Of a DNA stretch of 64,000 bases, positions 7,056 through 16,181 are shown one piece after another (position 1 is the stretch's first letter; every line of letters starts with the position of its first letter). This stretch comes from an uncultured Acidimicrobiales bacterium (GTDB lineage: Bacteria; Actinomycetota; Acidimicrobiia; Acidimicrobiales; SHLQ01): assembly GCA_937922235.1 (NCBI GenBank), contig CAKZVC010000014.1, forward strand, positions 1-64,000, read 5' to 3'. Below the pieces are notes generated by a model. The model was not told where the DNA came from. It did not search any database and saw nothing but the letters and a program-made list of their open reading frames with translations. Position numbers and translations under genes: made by a program.

Positions 7056-9854
7056 CTACCAGTCAAAGCTGCTGAGCTCGACCTCGAGTTCGACGCTACG
7101 TCCGTCGATCGAAAGCGTGTTGCCTTCGATGACTGCCAGGTTTTCGAACGTCGAATCGAATGATGCCGCAGTGACGAAGCCCAAAACTGAATACGCATCA
7201 CCGGTCGCCAGCGCCAGCTGCGTTCCTTCGTCGCCAAGTGGCGTGGCAATAACGAACCCATCGTCCTCGCCGGCGTATCCGAGCACGTCGTGAAGCGAGC
7301 CGCCCTCAGCGCCGATATCGAACGACTCACCCTCGACCCCAAGTGAGTCGGCATTGAGCCGAAACGAACCGATGGCGATGCTGTCACCATCGAGCCATTG
7401 CAAGCCAGAGAGCGCCGCCTCACCCAGGTCGCCACCAACGCCCGTACCGTTAGATTCAGCAAGGACCGTTGCCTGCAGCTCTTCATCGGCCCAACGGGCC
7501 TCTCGACCCGTCTCAATGTCACGGACGACAACGGTGTCAACGATGCTCAGCACGAAGTCTCCGCCAGTCGGGTCCGGTAGGCACTGTGATGAGGTGAGGT
7601 ACGCAAGCCGGGTTCCGTCAGGAGAGATCCGGGGCTCGGTTCCCTGAGCCACCACCTCGTTGACGCCGCTGGCCAGATCGACCCGACGGATCGCTCCACC
7701 CGCAGAGTCGCAACTGAACCAGAAGTCTTCGACAAGCTCGGAGAAGTAGACCGCAGTGCCATCCCAATTGAGCTGGAGTGGACCCAGCGTGCGCGCCTCG
7801 ATGTCGATTCGAGTCAACGTACCGAGAGTCTCGCCGACGGCCAGGTCGATCTCGATGAGCTCACCCGTTGCCTCTACGAGACCGACGCCGCGTCCACCCG
7901 CCCGGTTGATTCCGCCCGGGTTCGACGCCTCCCGGTTCGCCTGCGCTGGCCACTCGCGGCCCGTCTGCCCATTCACTGGCTCGGTGGCGTCAACGGGTTC
8001 TTCAGAGTCCGGGAAGACCACGAACGCTCCGGGCAGCTCCGGCGTTGGAAAGACGACGGTGATGGGCGTTGCAGCGTCAATCCCCTCGGGGAACAAAACT
8101 GTGGTCGATGGCTCTGTTGGGTCGGTGTCAACGACGAGCTCTTCACCCTTCGCAAAAGCCGCCGGACCGCCCTCACTTCCCATGCCGGCCACGGTGATCG
8201 ATTGCGAATCCCTGCGGACGATTGGCGTGCCTCGCTCGGGCAGTCGCCCGATGGTCAGATCGTCGTTCTCGGTCAGACCCATGACGAACGCAGCCACCTT
8301 TGACGGATCATCCTGTGATTGCACGGTCACGATCGGAGTGAAGAATGGGCTCTGATCGAAGGCAGTGAAGCTATTGATCTCGATGTTGAGTTCATCGGCC
8401 TGGATCCACGCAAACTCACGAAGATAGCTCGCGATCCTCGCGTCTTTCTCCCCTTCGCCATAGGGATAGCCGTCCCAGAATTCGACAAGTTCAACTGAAT
8501 CGAGCCCCTTGGAAAAGAGATCTGCTGCTTGGAACTTCCAGTTGGCCGCCGCCTCGACAACGTTGCTATCGATTGACCCTTCGATGACCTCTTCTTCTCC
8601 AGGAATCCCCTGGCCAAACATGGCTGCGTGGTTGTGCCAGGTTCGACCGAGCTCGACGAATCGCAGGTGCACCTCATGGCACTTTCCAGCAGCGTCGGCC
8701 TCCCGTGTGCCTTCCATGAAGACACCAGGGAGCGTGATCTGCACGGAGCTGATGCTCGCCGCACACGTCATGAAGGCGTCGACCGCTTCGTCGTACTCAG
8801 CCTGGGTGAGCTCGCCATCGGCAAGGGCCTCCGCCTGGGCGGACGCAACGCCTGCCGCCTCCGCCTCGTCTGCGAGGCTTTGGAGCTTGGCAGGCAAACA
8901 GTCGGCATCACATTGAATGCTCGCTATCGGGTCGATTCTCACGTCATCGAGGGTCAGCTTCTCGCCATCTACGAACGTGACTTCGACCAACGCGACTTCG
9001 TCTGCCGGAAACTCATCAAGGACGGCAACAATCACGAACCGACCGCGAAGACGCACGAAGGTTTGTTCGGCGGGCGCAGGATCGACAAGCTCGATCACGG
9101 TGACGTCACTGCTTAAGAATCCCTCGACGAGAATCCGGGCTTGGCCAGACGGTAGGCCAGAGCCACTGTAGCTATCGACGCGCACTCGCTCTGCTTCGGT
9201 AAACGGCAGCAATGCTGACGAAACGCCTCCAGACCCCGATCCGTCGGGAGCACATGACATTTTGGAGAAACCGGTATCAATATGCACCGGTACGTTGAAG
9301 CCGGACGAGTGCTCGAAGGCATAGGCAGTCGCAAATGACCCTGGTTGTCGAGGGTCCCAGGAATCAGTGGACTTGAATATGCACTCCTCTACTTCACCGA
9401 GGCGGCCCTCCTCACCATGAACCACCATCACCAACGGCACCTCGCTTCCGACGATCGAACCAGGTGGGAGCAGGGAAACATCCGTTCGTTGAACATCGAC
9501 GGGATCGTCATCGACGGGTCCGTCGTCGATTCCGTCGTCGCTGACTACCGGACCGGCATCGCTGCTCGTGAGAACGTTCCATGCGCCGAAGCTGATCAGC
9601 GCAATGAAGCCAACGACTGCGGCGACCAGGAGTCGACCGCGGGAACGGTCGGGGGTCTCCGAGCGGAGCTCGACGACTTCACCGTCGAGCACTGGTGCCG
9701 AAACGGCGGCGGTTTCGACGACATGCCCGGTCATGACTGGTTCGGAAGTGATGTCGTCGAGAAGTGCCTCGGCGGCTTCACCCGCTGGGTCGACGGTGAT
9801 TGCATTGGCGGCGAAGAGTGCGTGAAGTTCTTGGTCGAGCGTTTCGTCGTTCAT
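7056..9854 (-). CDS. Large membrane-anchored partner of the ECF sigma factor, with propeller-like C-terminus
   Basis: A 932-residue protein whose ATG overlaps the sigma factor stop by four bases (ATGA). Residues 1-70 are acidic and cytoplasmic, one membrane segment follows (LLVAAVVGFIALISFGAW, about 74-92), and the remaining 840 residues are outside. The C-terminal 270 residues look like TolB/WD40 blades (LQLNWDGTAVYF, PRISPDGTRLAYL). The middle contains low-similarity beta-rich sequence with a few Cys. Position and topology fit an anti-sigma factor, but no HxxxCxxC zinc motif is visible in the cytoplasmic part. A direct sensor-regulator role is inference. Confidence 0.75.
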   Translation of the reverse strand: MNDETLDQELHALFAANAITVDPAGEAAEALLDDITSEPVMTGHVVETAAVSAPVLDGEVVELRSETPDRSRGRLLVAAVVGFIALISFGAWNVLTSSDAGPVVSDDGIDDGPVDDDPVDVQRTDVSLLPPGSIVGSEVPLVMVVHGEEGRLGEVEECIFKSTDSWDPRQPGSFATAYAFEHSSGFNVPVHIDTGFSKMSCAPDGSGSGGVSSALLPFTEAERVRVDSYSGSGLPSGQARILVEGFLSSDVTVIELVDPAPAEQTFVRLRGRFVIVAVLDEFPADEVALVEVTFVDGEKLTLDDVRIDPIASIQCDADCLPAKLQSLADEAEAAGVASAQAEALADGELTQAEYDEAVDAFMTCAASISSVQITLPGVFMEGTREADAAGKCHEVHLRFVELGRTWHNHAAMFGQGIPGEEEVIEGSIDSNVVEAAANWKFQAADLFSKGLDSVELVEFWDGYPYGEGEKDARIASYLREFAWIQADELNIEINSFTAFDQSPFFTPIVTVQSQDDPSKVAAFVMGLTENDDLTIGRLPERGTPIVRRDSQSITVAGMGSEGGPAAFAKGEELVVDTDPTEPSTTVLFPEGIDAATPITVVFPTPELPGAFVVFPDSEEPVDATEPVNGQTGREWPAQANREASNPGGINRAGGRGVGLVEATGELIEIDLAVGETLGTLTRIDIEARTLGPLQLNWDGTAVYFSELVEDFWFSCDSAGGAIRRVDLASGVNEVVAQGTEPRISPDGTRLAYLTSSQCLPDPTGGDFVLSIVDTVVVRDIETGREARWADEELQATVLAESNGTGVGGDLGEAALSGLQWLDGDSIAIGSFRLNADSLGVEGESFDIGAEGGSLHDVLGYAGEDDGFVIATPLGDEGTQLALATGDAYSVLGFVTAASFDSTFENLAVIEGNTLSIDGRSVELEVELSSFDW

Positions 9855-10396
9855 GACTCGCCTCCTTCGGTGAGTGCATTGGTTTGCGTGGTGTGAAGAG
9901 CGGTGTTTTCAAGGGCGATGCGAAGCCGGGCTCGTGCTCTCGATAGTCGGTTTCGTGCAACCTCGGGCTTGACATCAAGAACCAGCGCGATTTCAGCCGG
10001 CCGAAGCTCTTCCACCCCGGCAAGAAGCAAGATGTCGCGGTCGTCGTCGCTGAGGAGGTTCAGCGCTTGAGCGAGCGGGGACTGCGTCATCGACTCTGCG
10101 ATTTGCGCGACTGACGGCTTCCACTCGGAGCACAGCTTGTCGTGGAGGGCAGTTCGACGGAGGGTTCCACGGCGCTGGTTGGCCAAGACGCGGCGGGCAA
10201 CGCCGTAGAGCCACGGCCGTTCGTTCCCGGCCGGAATGTCATCCATCCGCCGCCACGCAATCGCGAACGTCTCCGCCGCAACGTCGACTGCGTCTGTTGC
10301 CGTAGAACGGCGAGCTGCGTAGTTCACGATGGCCGGGAGCTCCGAGCGGTAGAGCTTCGCGAACTCGGCCTTTCGTTTGGTAGTCGTTGCGGTCAT
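9851..10396 (-). CDS. ECF-type RNA polymerase sigma factor
   Basis: A 181-residue sigma70 factor of the extracytoplasmic function group. Region 2 spans about 8-75 (LYRSELPAIVNYAARR ... RPWLYGVARRVLANQRR), and region 4 spans about 112-165 with the helix-turn-helix around LRPAEIALVLDVKPEVARN. No regions 1 or 3 are present. The following gene overlaps by four bases and encodes a transmembrane protein, the usual genetic arrangement for a cognate anti-sigma factor. The start MTATTTKRK at 10396 is the first in frame and gives a normal ECF length. Confidence 0.9.
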   Translation of the reverse strand: MTATTTKRKAEFAKLYRSELPAIVNYAARRSTATDAVDVAAETFAIAWRRMDDIPAGNERPWLYGVARRVLANQRRGTLRRTALHDKLCSEWKPSVAQIAESMTQSPLAQALNLLSDDDRDILLLAGVEELRPAEIALVLDVKPEVARNRLSRARARLRIALENTALHTTQTNALTEGGES

Positions 10397-10479
10397 TGCT
10401 CCTCGTCAGCCCTGTTTGGCGCTCCTACCACGTACATGTCCACCATGACACGAGGCGTATCAGGCGCTAGCGAAGAGTC

Positions 10480-11409
10480 TCAGATCAGCTCGAGTTCCTT
10501 GCCGTCGAATAGCGGTGCCATCTCTTCGGCGGCGATGTCGGCGTCGACCAGCGATGGGTCTGGCGCGTCTATTGCCGCGCCGTTCGCAGCTGCGAAGAGC
10601 CGTTCGGCGGCGCTGAGCATCTCCTCCATCAGGCGGGCGTCGCTTGACGTGTTGAGGAAGACCTGTGGGTTTGCCAGCACGGCCTGCATCGCTCGTTCGA
10701 TGCGCGCCGGGTCGGTGAGAGGTTCGTACCAGCTCCGTCGATCGCGCATGTTCTCTGCGTTCGTCCATCGGCGCCGGGCGATTGCCTTGATCGTCTGCAC
10801 GGCCACGTTTCGCTCGCCGCATGTAGCCAGCAACTCATGCACGTCTTCTGCATACGACACTTCGCGGGCCAGCGTCGTATTCCACGGCAGTAGGACCGAG
10901 TCGTAGTCGAACGCGTCCAGGCTTCGCTGATGCATGTTGGCGATCCGTAGGCCGTGTCCGGTTACGCCAATGAAACGAACCAAGCCTTCGTCGCGTGCCG
11001 CCACCATGGCCTCGACGGCTCCGCCGGGGGCGTGCGCCTGTTGCCATTCATCCTCCTCGACCAGGTTGTGCAACTGAATCAGGTCAACCGAGTCCACACC
11101 CATCCGCTCGAGCGACCGTTCGAGCTCGGCACGGGCAGCAGCGCCGTTGCGCTCGCCAGTCTTGGTTGCGAGGAAGACCTTCGACCGGTTTGTGGCGAGC
11201 CAGGGCTTCAACATGTCTTCGCTATCGCCGTACGACGCGGCCGTATCGATGTGGTTGATTCCTCGTGCGACAAGTGTGTCGAGCAACGCCTCGGCCCACT
11301 CCTGGCCATAGTCCTGCCGAAAGAACGCAGCTGCTCCAAAGATGACTCGACTGCTCTCATGGCCCGTGCGGCCAAAGGTCATGGTGTGCATTGCGTTGGA
11401 GGTCGTCAT
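10480..11409 (-). CDS. Aldo/keto reductase
   Basis: A 309-residue (alpha/beta)8 barrel oxidoreductase. The catalytic tetrad is recognisable: Asp and Tyr in DTAASYGDSE (about residues 56-61), Lys in FLATKTG and His in DLIQLHN. The protein is about the normal length for the family and would reduce carbonyls with NADPH. The C-terminal half is less typical, ending in an acidic helix-rich region. It lies 83 bp downstream-facing of the sigma factor gene on the same strand and 147 bp after metY, with a hairpin terminator between it and metY, so it probably has its own promoter. Confidence 0.87.
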   Translation of the reverse strand: MTTSNAMHTMTFGRTGHESSRVIFGAAAFFRQDYGQEWAEALLDTLVARGINHIDTAASYGDSEDMLKPWLATNRSKVFLATKTGERNGAAARAELERSLERMGVDSVDLIQLHNLVEEDEWQQAHAPGGAVEAMVAARDEGLVRFIGVTGHGLRIANMHQRSLDAFDYDSVLLPWNTTLAREVSYAEDVHELLATCGERNVAVQTIKAIARRRWTNAENMRDRRSWYEPLTDPARIERAMQAVLANPQVFLNTSSDARLMEEMLSAAERLFAAANGAAIDAPDPSLVDADIAAEEMAPLFDGKELELI

Positions 11410-11472
11410 ATCCGGATCGTAGAAGACCGCTCAACACCGTGTATCGAAAAGTGTGCGTCGAAAACTGCGAGA

Positions 11473-11509
11473 GCCTCGGGTGATCGACCATGAATCGATC
11501 ACCCGAGGC
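11473..11509 (-). terminator. Hairpin terminator after metY
   Basis: A perfect 15-bp stem (GCCTCGGGTGATCGA and its complement, 11473-11487 and 11495-11509) with a 7-base loop. Read on the minus strand it lies 47 bases past the metY stop and is followed by TTTT a few bases later. It fits an intrinsic terminator separating metY from the aldo/keto reductase gene. Confidence 0.75.
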
Positions 11510-11556
11510 CTCCCAAGGAGGACGCGTCGGCGTCCCTTTCCCGCCGAGGAGTAGAG

Positions 11557-12864
11557 CTACAGAGCGGCGAAGCCTGCTTCGAGGTCGGCAATGATGTCGT
11601 CGATCGTCTCGAGGCCAACCGACAGGCGGACAAGCCCCGGACGAACACCCGATGCAGCCTGCTCGTCTTCGGTGAGTTGGCTATGCGTCGTGCTGCCTGG
11701 GTGAATCACGAGACTCTTCGCATCTCCGATGTTCGCGACATGGCTGTGAAGCTCAAGCGCACCAACAAACGTCTGACCGGCTTCGAGGCCGCCGACAATG
11801 TCGAACGCCACGATCGAGCCGTAGCCCTTGCCACCACCGAGCTCGGTCGCACGGTCGTACCACTGCGAGCTCTTCAGGCCCGCATAGGAAACCGACTCGA
11901 CCTTTGGGTGAGCGTCGAGGAATTCGGCCACCTTCTGTGCGTTCTCGAAGTGACGCTCCATACGGAGGCTCAGGGTTTCGATTCCCTGAAGGAAGAGAAA
12001 CGAGTTAAACGGTGCAACCGCCGGGCCCAGGTCACGGAGGAGCTGAACGCGCGCCTTGATGATGTACGCGCCCGGTCCGAGAGCTTCCCAGTACGGAAGG
12101 CCGTGGTAGCTCGGGTCCGGATCGGTGATCGACGGATGCTTGCCGCTGGCGCCGAAGTCGAACGAACCCGCGTCGACGATTACGCCACCGATCGAGTTTC
12201 CATGACCGCCAATGAACTTGGTGGCCGAATGGATGACGATGTCGGCGCCGTGCTCGAACGGGCGGATGAGATATGGGGTGGCCACGGTGTTGTCGACGAT
12301 GAGCGGCACGTTGTTGTCGTGGGCCACCTTCGAGATGCCCGCAATGTCGAGCACGTTTGCGCGCGGGTTACCGATCGTCTCGCCGTAGAACGCCTTGGTG
12401 TTGTCTTGAACGGCGGCAGCCCAGGCATCGAGGTCGTCCGGGTCGTCGACGAACGTGGCAGTGATGCCGAGCTTCGGAAGCGTGTAGTTGAACAGGTTGT
12501 AGGTGCCGCCATACAGCGATGACGAGACGACGATGTGATCGCCGGACTCGGCGAGGTTCAAGATGGCGATGACCTCAGCTGCCTGACCTGACGACACGAC
12601 GAGCGCCCCGGGCAATCCAACCGCCGTCGTGATGCCACCTTCGAGAGCGGAGACTCTGCCCTCGAGCACGCCTTGGGTCGGGTTCATGATGCGGGTGTAG
12701 ATGTTGCCGATCTCGGCGAGGGCAAACAAGTTCTTTGCATGCTCGGCGTCGTTGAACACAAACGACGTCGTCTGATAGATCGGCACCGCCCGAGAACCGG
12801 TGGTCGGGTCAGCTTCCTGGCCCGCATGTAGTTGCTGTGTTTCAAAGCCCCAGTCGGCACTCAT
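11557..12864 (-). CDS. metY: O-acetylhomoserine sulfhydrylase (PLP-dependent)
   Basis: A 435-residue Cys/Met metabolism PLP enzyme. It starts MSADWGFETQQLHAGQE and has the family signatures SSSLYGGTYNLF (cofactor phosphate/ring region), VDNTVATPYLIRP and the Schiff-base lysine in HSATKFIGGHG (about residue 210). The length and the GQ..LHAGQ N-terminus fit MetY rather than MetB/MetC, which are about 380-400. It converts O-acetylhomoserine and sulfide to homocysteine. A hairpin terminator follows it. I could not identify a SAM riboswitch in the 195 bp upstream, although such control is common for this gene. Confidence 0.92.
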   Translation of the reverse strand: MSADWGFETQQLHAGQEADPTTGSRAVPIYQTTSFVFNDAEHAKNLFALAEIGNIYTRIMNPTQGVLEGRVSALEGGITTAVGLPGALVVSSGQAAEVIAILNLAESGDHIVVSSSLYGGTYNLFNYTLPKLGITATFVDDPDDLDAWAAAVQDNTKAFYGETIGNPRANVLDIAGISKVAHDNNVPLIVDNTVATPYLIRPFEHGADIVIHSATKFIGGHGNSIGGVIVDAGSFDFGASGKHPSITDPDPSYHGLPYWEALGPGAYIIKARVQLLRDLGPAVAPFNSFLFLQGIETLSLRMERHFENAQKVAEFLDAHPKVESVSYAGLKSSQWYDRATELGGGKGYGSIVAFDIVGGLEAGQTFVGALELHSHVANIGDAKSLVIHPGSTTHSQLTEDEQAASGVRPGLVRLSVGLETIDDIIADLEAGFAAL

Positions 12865-12934
12865 GATGTCTCCACTTGTTGTCTGAAACGAACACTATGA
12901 ACATCGCCCGAGAGAGCCGCCGAGAGTCGACCAA

Positions 12935-12952
12935 ACAAATCGAACTATTTGT
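12935..12952. promoter_or_regulatory. Inverted repeat between metY and the PASTA gene
   Basis: ACAAAT and ATTTGT form a 6-bp inverted repeat with a 6-base spacer in the 195-bp divergent region. A TTGACC hexamer on the minus strand lies just next to it (12956-12961), a possible -35 box for metY. The site could bind a dimeric regulator. Evidence is weak because 6-bp arms occur by chance. Confidence 0.3.
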
Positions 12953-13059
12953 ACGGTCAATCGGACGTTGCCTGGCTCTGCGCCAACCTTTGCCGTTGGG
13001 GCGTATCCCCTACTGACGCTGGGCGGATTCGCGTCGTACTCTTGGGTTGAGAGGAGAGA

Positions 13060-13881
13060 ATGCAGCCAACGAACCCTGGGTCTGGATCAAAAACAGCGCT
13101 CTATGCGTTTGCTGTCTTTACCGCGTTCGTCTTCCTCATCTTGGTGATGGCCATTGCGATCCAGGCCGCTAGCGGCGACGAGAACGTCGAGGTCGCAACG
13201 GCCCAGCCATCTGCCCAGGACGAGTTCTTTCCGCCGATTCGGGTTCCGGTTGCAGGCGAGTCATCCCCGGTTGAGCTCCAGATGGTCCTCGATGTCGATT
13301 GCGATGACCCCGAGGTGGTGTTCCTCGGAAACAACCGCAGCCTGACTCCGGCCGCAACGCTCCGCGAATTCGTCAACCAGTTCGAGGACAGCGATCACCG
13401 TTTGCAGTCGTTCGAAGAACGAAACGACGTGTTCGCGTACGGGTACTACGTCGACGAGGCTGGCAACCGGTCACGCACTGCCAGGGGTCAGCTCTCCGCT
13501 GCGGGCTGGGTGCCAACAGGCGTAGCCTCGTGCCCACCCGTTCGCCCCTTGCCTGTTGTGACGACCACGGTCGCTCCGCTTACAACCACAGCGGCTCCAA
13601 CTACCACCGACGTGTCGACCACAAGCACGACGACGAGTACGCCCACAACAACCACGACGACGGTTCCGCTCGTCAATGGACGCCCGGTTCCCGACGTCGT
13701 CGGGCTCGACGTGAACGATGCCATCATCGAGCTCTTCGACTGGAACCTGCAATTCACGCGCGATGACGAAGCGAGTGACACCATCCCAGTCGGCGTGGTG
13801 ATCCGTAGCGAACCCGAGGCTGGCACCCAGGTCGAGTCGAACTCGGTCATCGTCATCGTCGTCTCATCGGGCGAGGGCTGA
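13060..13881 (+). CDS. Membrane-anchored PASTA-domain protein (copy 1)
   Basis: A 273-residue protein with a good ribosome site (GAGGAGA) before the ATG at 13060. One membrane helix (about 13-36) is followed by an extracytoplasmic domain of about 125 residues, a Thr-rich linker (about 165-203) and a single C-terminal PASTA domain (about 207-273, VPDVVGLDVNDAI to IVIVVSSGEG). PASTA domains bind peptidoglycan fragments or beta-lactam-like molecules in Ser/Thr kinases and PBPs; here there is no kinase or PBP domain. The next gene is a diverged copy, two bases after this stop. Confidence 0.82.
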   Translation: MQPTNPGSGSKTALYAFAVFTAFVFLILVMAIAIQAASGDENVEVATAQPSAQDEFFPPIRVPVAGESSPVELQMVLDVDCDDPEVVFLGNNRSLTPAATLREFVNQFEDSDHRLQSFEERNDVFAYGYYVDEAGNRSRTARGQLSAAGWVPTGVASCPPVRPLPVVTTTVAPLTTTAAPTTTDVSTTSTTTSTPTTTTTTVPLVNGRPVPDVVGLDVNDAIIELFDWNLQFTRDDEASDTIPVGVVIRSEPEAGTQVESNSVIVIVVSSGEG

Positions 13882-13883
13882 AC

Positions 13884-14759
13884 ATGAAGCCAATGAAGCC
13901 GTACGTACCGAAGCACGGTCACCCAGATCCTCCTTCCGGACCGAATGCGACCAGCACGGGCTGCTTCAAGATCGGTGGCTTCGTTGGCTTTGCCTTCTTT
14001 GTGCTGTCGGGAGTGTTCTCGGCGTTTGGCTCGAACGCGGAACCGTTCGACGACTACGCCATTGAGGAGGCGTTTTACGGCGATGAGTACGCCGTAGCGA
14101 TGGACTCCGCCGCGATCGAGGTCGAACTTCCCTTCATGGTCGCCTGCGACTCAGAACCGGCGATCACCGTGTTCTCCGGGCCGGGGCTGGGTCCGGCCGA
14201 TGCTGACGACCCCGAGCAGTTCGCCTACTCCCGTGAGACTGATGCCGTGAGCTTTATGTGGATGGACAGCTTCGATGGCGTTGGCATGTTTGCGATTTAC
14301 GGGAGCACCGACGGTCAACCAATTCAGGCGATGACGATGTATCCATCAGCAACCGGTTGGTGGGTGAGCCACCTGGTGACATGCCCGGAGTTCGCTGGGT
14401 TGGTCAAGCCGTACTCTCGTCCGACAACAACGACGACCACCGGTCCGCCGGTACGTACGGGCGCCGAACCCACCGTCGTGGTTGCTGGGCCAACGACGAC
14501 CGCAAGCACTACGACAACAACGACGACAACAACGACAACGACGAGCATTCCGAACGGCCGGCCTGTCCCTGACGTGGTCGAGCTCACGATCGACGATGCC
14601 ATCCTGACGCTCTTCGATTGGAACCTACAGATCGAACGCACAAGTGAACCGAGTAGCGAGGTTTCAGAGGGCGTTGTGATCCGCACCGAGCCACAGGCAG
14701 GAACGCAGGTCGCACCCAACTCGGTCATCACGATCGTCGTTTCCTCGGGTGAAGGCTAA
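13884..14759 (+). CDS. Membrane-anchored PASTA-domain protein (copy 2)
   Basis: A 291-residue protein with the same plan as its upstream neighbour: short basic cytoplasmic start, membrane helix (about 30-47, GGFVGFAFFVLSGVFSAF), an extracytoplasmic domain unlike that of copy 1, a long poly-Thr linker (about 203-222) and one PASTA domain (about 225-291). The linker and PASTA domain are closely similar in both copies (NGRPVPDVV, LFDWNLQ, VVIR.EP.AGTQV, VVSSGEG), while the middle parts differ. This suggests a duplication with only the C-terminal module kept alike. It should be co-translated with copy 1. Confidence 0.82.
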   Translation: MKPMKPYVPKHGHPDPPSGPNATSTGCFKIGGFVGFAFFVLSGVFSAFGSNAEPFDDYAIEEAFYGDEYAVAMDSAAIEVELPFMVACDSEPAITVFSGPGLGPADADDPEQFAYSRETDAVSFMWMDSFDGVGMFAIYGSTDGQPIQAMTMYPSATGWWVSHLVTCPEFAGLVKPYSRPTTTTTTGPPVRTGAEPTVVVAGPTTTASTTTTTTTTTTTTSIPNGRPVPDVVELTIDDAILTLFDWNLQIERTSEPSSEVSEGVVIRTEPQAGTQVAPNSVITIVVSSGEG

Positions 14760-14761
14760 GT

Positions 14762-14896
14762 GTGGAGCCTTTCGAGCCGCCTGAACATCAGGAGGGACTG
14801 TCCGAACAGGCCGCTGCAGGCAAGGCCATCGAGCGGGAACGAGCGTGTCGTCGCAGACTGTCGTCACCCTCGTGGTTTCATCGGACCCGTCGACAC
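14762..14896 (+). pseudogene. Decayed third PASTA copy
   Basis: Directly after copy 2, a GTG at 14762 opens a frame containing EGLSEQAAAGKAIER. In another frame, 14839 onwards reads GTSVSSQTVVTLVVSS, which matches the end of the PASTA domains upstream (AGTQVAPNSVITIVVSSG). Joined by one frameshift near 14837 they give a normal PASTA tail. The fragment stops at the 3' end of paaK. It is best read as the remnant of a third tandem PASTA gene; its shortness limits confidence. Confidence 0.45.
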
Positions 14897-16168
14897 CTAG
14901 CGAGTATCGACTACCCGTTGTGCCTTGCCTTGCGAGCGCGGCACCGCGCCGAGCTCGGCGATAGTTACCGCCGTCGACACGCCGATGTTCTCCTTCACTC
15001 GTCGAGTGAGCTCGGCCGCGAGGTCGTCGGCGGCAATGGTGTTGCCAGGGTCGGGTTCGACGGCGATCGCCATGGCGGTCATGTTGCCCTCGGTGCTAAC
15101 CGTGATCTGGAAGTGCGGGCTGAGCCCCTCGACCTGCATGACCTGGGTTTCGACCTGACTGGGGAACACGTTGACTCCGCGGATGATCAACATGTCGTCG
15201 GAGCGTCCCGAGATCCGTTCGATGCGGCGCATGGTGCGCGCAGTTCCTGGCAGCAGGCGGGTGAGGTCTCGGGTCCGGTAGCGAATGACCGGCAGCGCCT
15301 GCTTCGTGAGCGACGTGAACACGAGCTCTCCGAATTCGCCATCAGGAAGCACCTCGCCGGTCTCGGGATCGATGATCTCGGGATAGAAGTGGTCTTCCCA
15401 AACCGTGAGGCCGTCCTTTGTTTCGACGCACTCTTGGGCAACGCCGGGCCCGATCACTTCGCTCAGGCCATAGATGTCGACCGCGTCAATGTGCAGTCGC
15501 TCTTCGATTTCTTCACGCAGACCATCGCTCCACGGCTCGGCGCCAAAGATGCCGACCTCGAGCGAGCTCGCTCGCGGGTCGAGACCCTGCGACTCCATCT
15601 CGTCGATCAGGTTTAGGCAATACGACGGAGTCACGAGAATTATGCGTGGCTTAAAGTCATCGATCAGCTGCACCTGCTTTTGGGTTTGACCGCCGCCCAT
15701 GGGAATGACAGTGCACCCCAATGCTTCGGCGCCGTAGTGCGCTCCAAGGCCACCCGTGAACAATCCGTACCCGTACGCGACGTGGGTGAGGTCGCCCTTG
15801 CGGCCGCCAGCCGCGTAGATCGACCTGGCCATGACCGTCGACCACATATCGATGTCGTCTTGGGTGTAGCCAACGACCGTTGGCTGCCCTGTTGTTCCCG
15901 ACGATGCGTGCACTCGAATAAGCTCCTCGCGGGGAACCGCGAACATGCCAAACGGGTAGTTCGCCCGCAGGTCGTCCTTCATCAGGAACGGGAACCTGGA
16001 GAGATCGTCGAGCGATGTCAGATCGGCCGGGGTCACCCCGGCCGCATCGAAGGCTGCGGTGTAATGGCTGATGTTCTCATAGGCGTTGGCCAAGCTCGAT
16101 CGCATTCGCTCGAGCTGCAACGACCGGAGCTCATCGACGCTCGCCGTTTCAATCGCTTCGTACCCCAT
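14897..16168 (-). CDS. paaK: Phenylacetate-CoA ligase
   Basis: A 423-residue adenylate-forming enzyme that activates phenylacetate to phenylacetyl-CoA, the entry step of the aerobic hybrid pathway. The ATP loop SSGTTGQPTVVGY is near residue 90; GLSEVIGPGVAQEC and the C-terminal domain hinge RTRDLTRLLPG and SGRSDDMLIIRGVNVFP are the family motifs. It is the last gene of the paa operon, 13 bp after paaX. Its position after the regulator means the inducer phenylacetyl-CoA is made by the same transcript that PaaX would control. Confidence 0.95.
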   Translation of the reverse strand: MGYEAIETASVDELRSLQLERMRSSLANAYENISHYTAAFDAAGVTPADLTSLDDLSRFPFLMKDDLRANYPFGMFAVPREELIRVHASSGTTGQPTVVGYTQDDIDMWSTVMARSIYAAGGRKGDLTHVAYGYGLFTGGLGAHYGAEALGCTVIPMGGGQTQKQVQLIDDFKPRIILVTPSYCLNLIDEMESQGLDPRASSLEVGIFGAEPWSDGLREEIEERLHIDAVDIYGLSEVIGPGVAQECVETKDGLTVWEDHFYPEIIDPETGEVLPDGEFGELVFTSLTKQALPVIRYRTRDLTRLLPGTARTMRRIERISGRSDDMLIIRGVNVFPSQVETQVMQVEGLSPHFQITVSTEGNMTAMAIAVEPDPGNTIAADDLAAELTRRVKENIGVSTAVTIAELGAVPRSQGKAQRVVDTR

Positions 16169-16181
16169 TGCTCGTGCTCCC

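Noticed and set aside
12865..13059. Possible SAM riboswitch before metY
   Set aside because: GGTTGGCGCAGAGCCAGGCAAC faintly recalls parts of SAM-IV, but I could not lay out the paired regions or the conserved core.
14762..15616. 284-codon frame starting after the second PASTA gene
   Set aside because: After its first few codons it runs antisense through paaK; only the first part matters, as a PASTA remnant.
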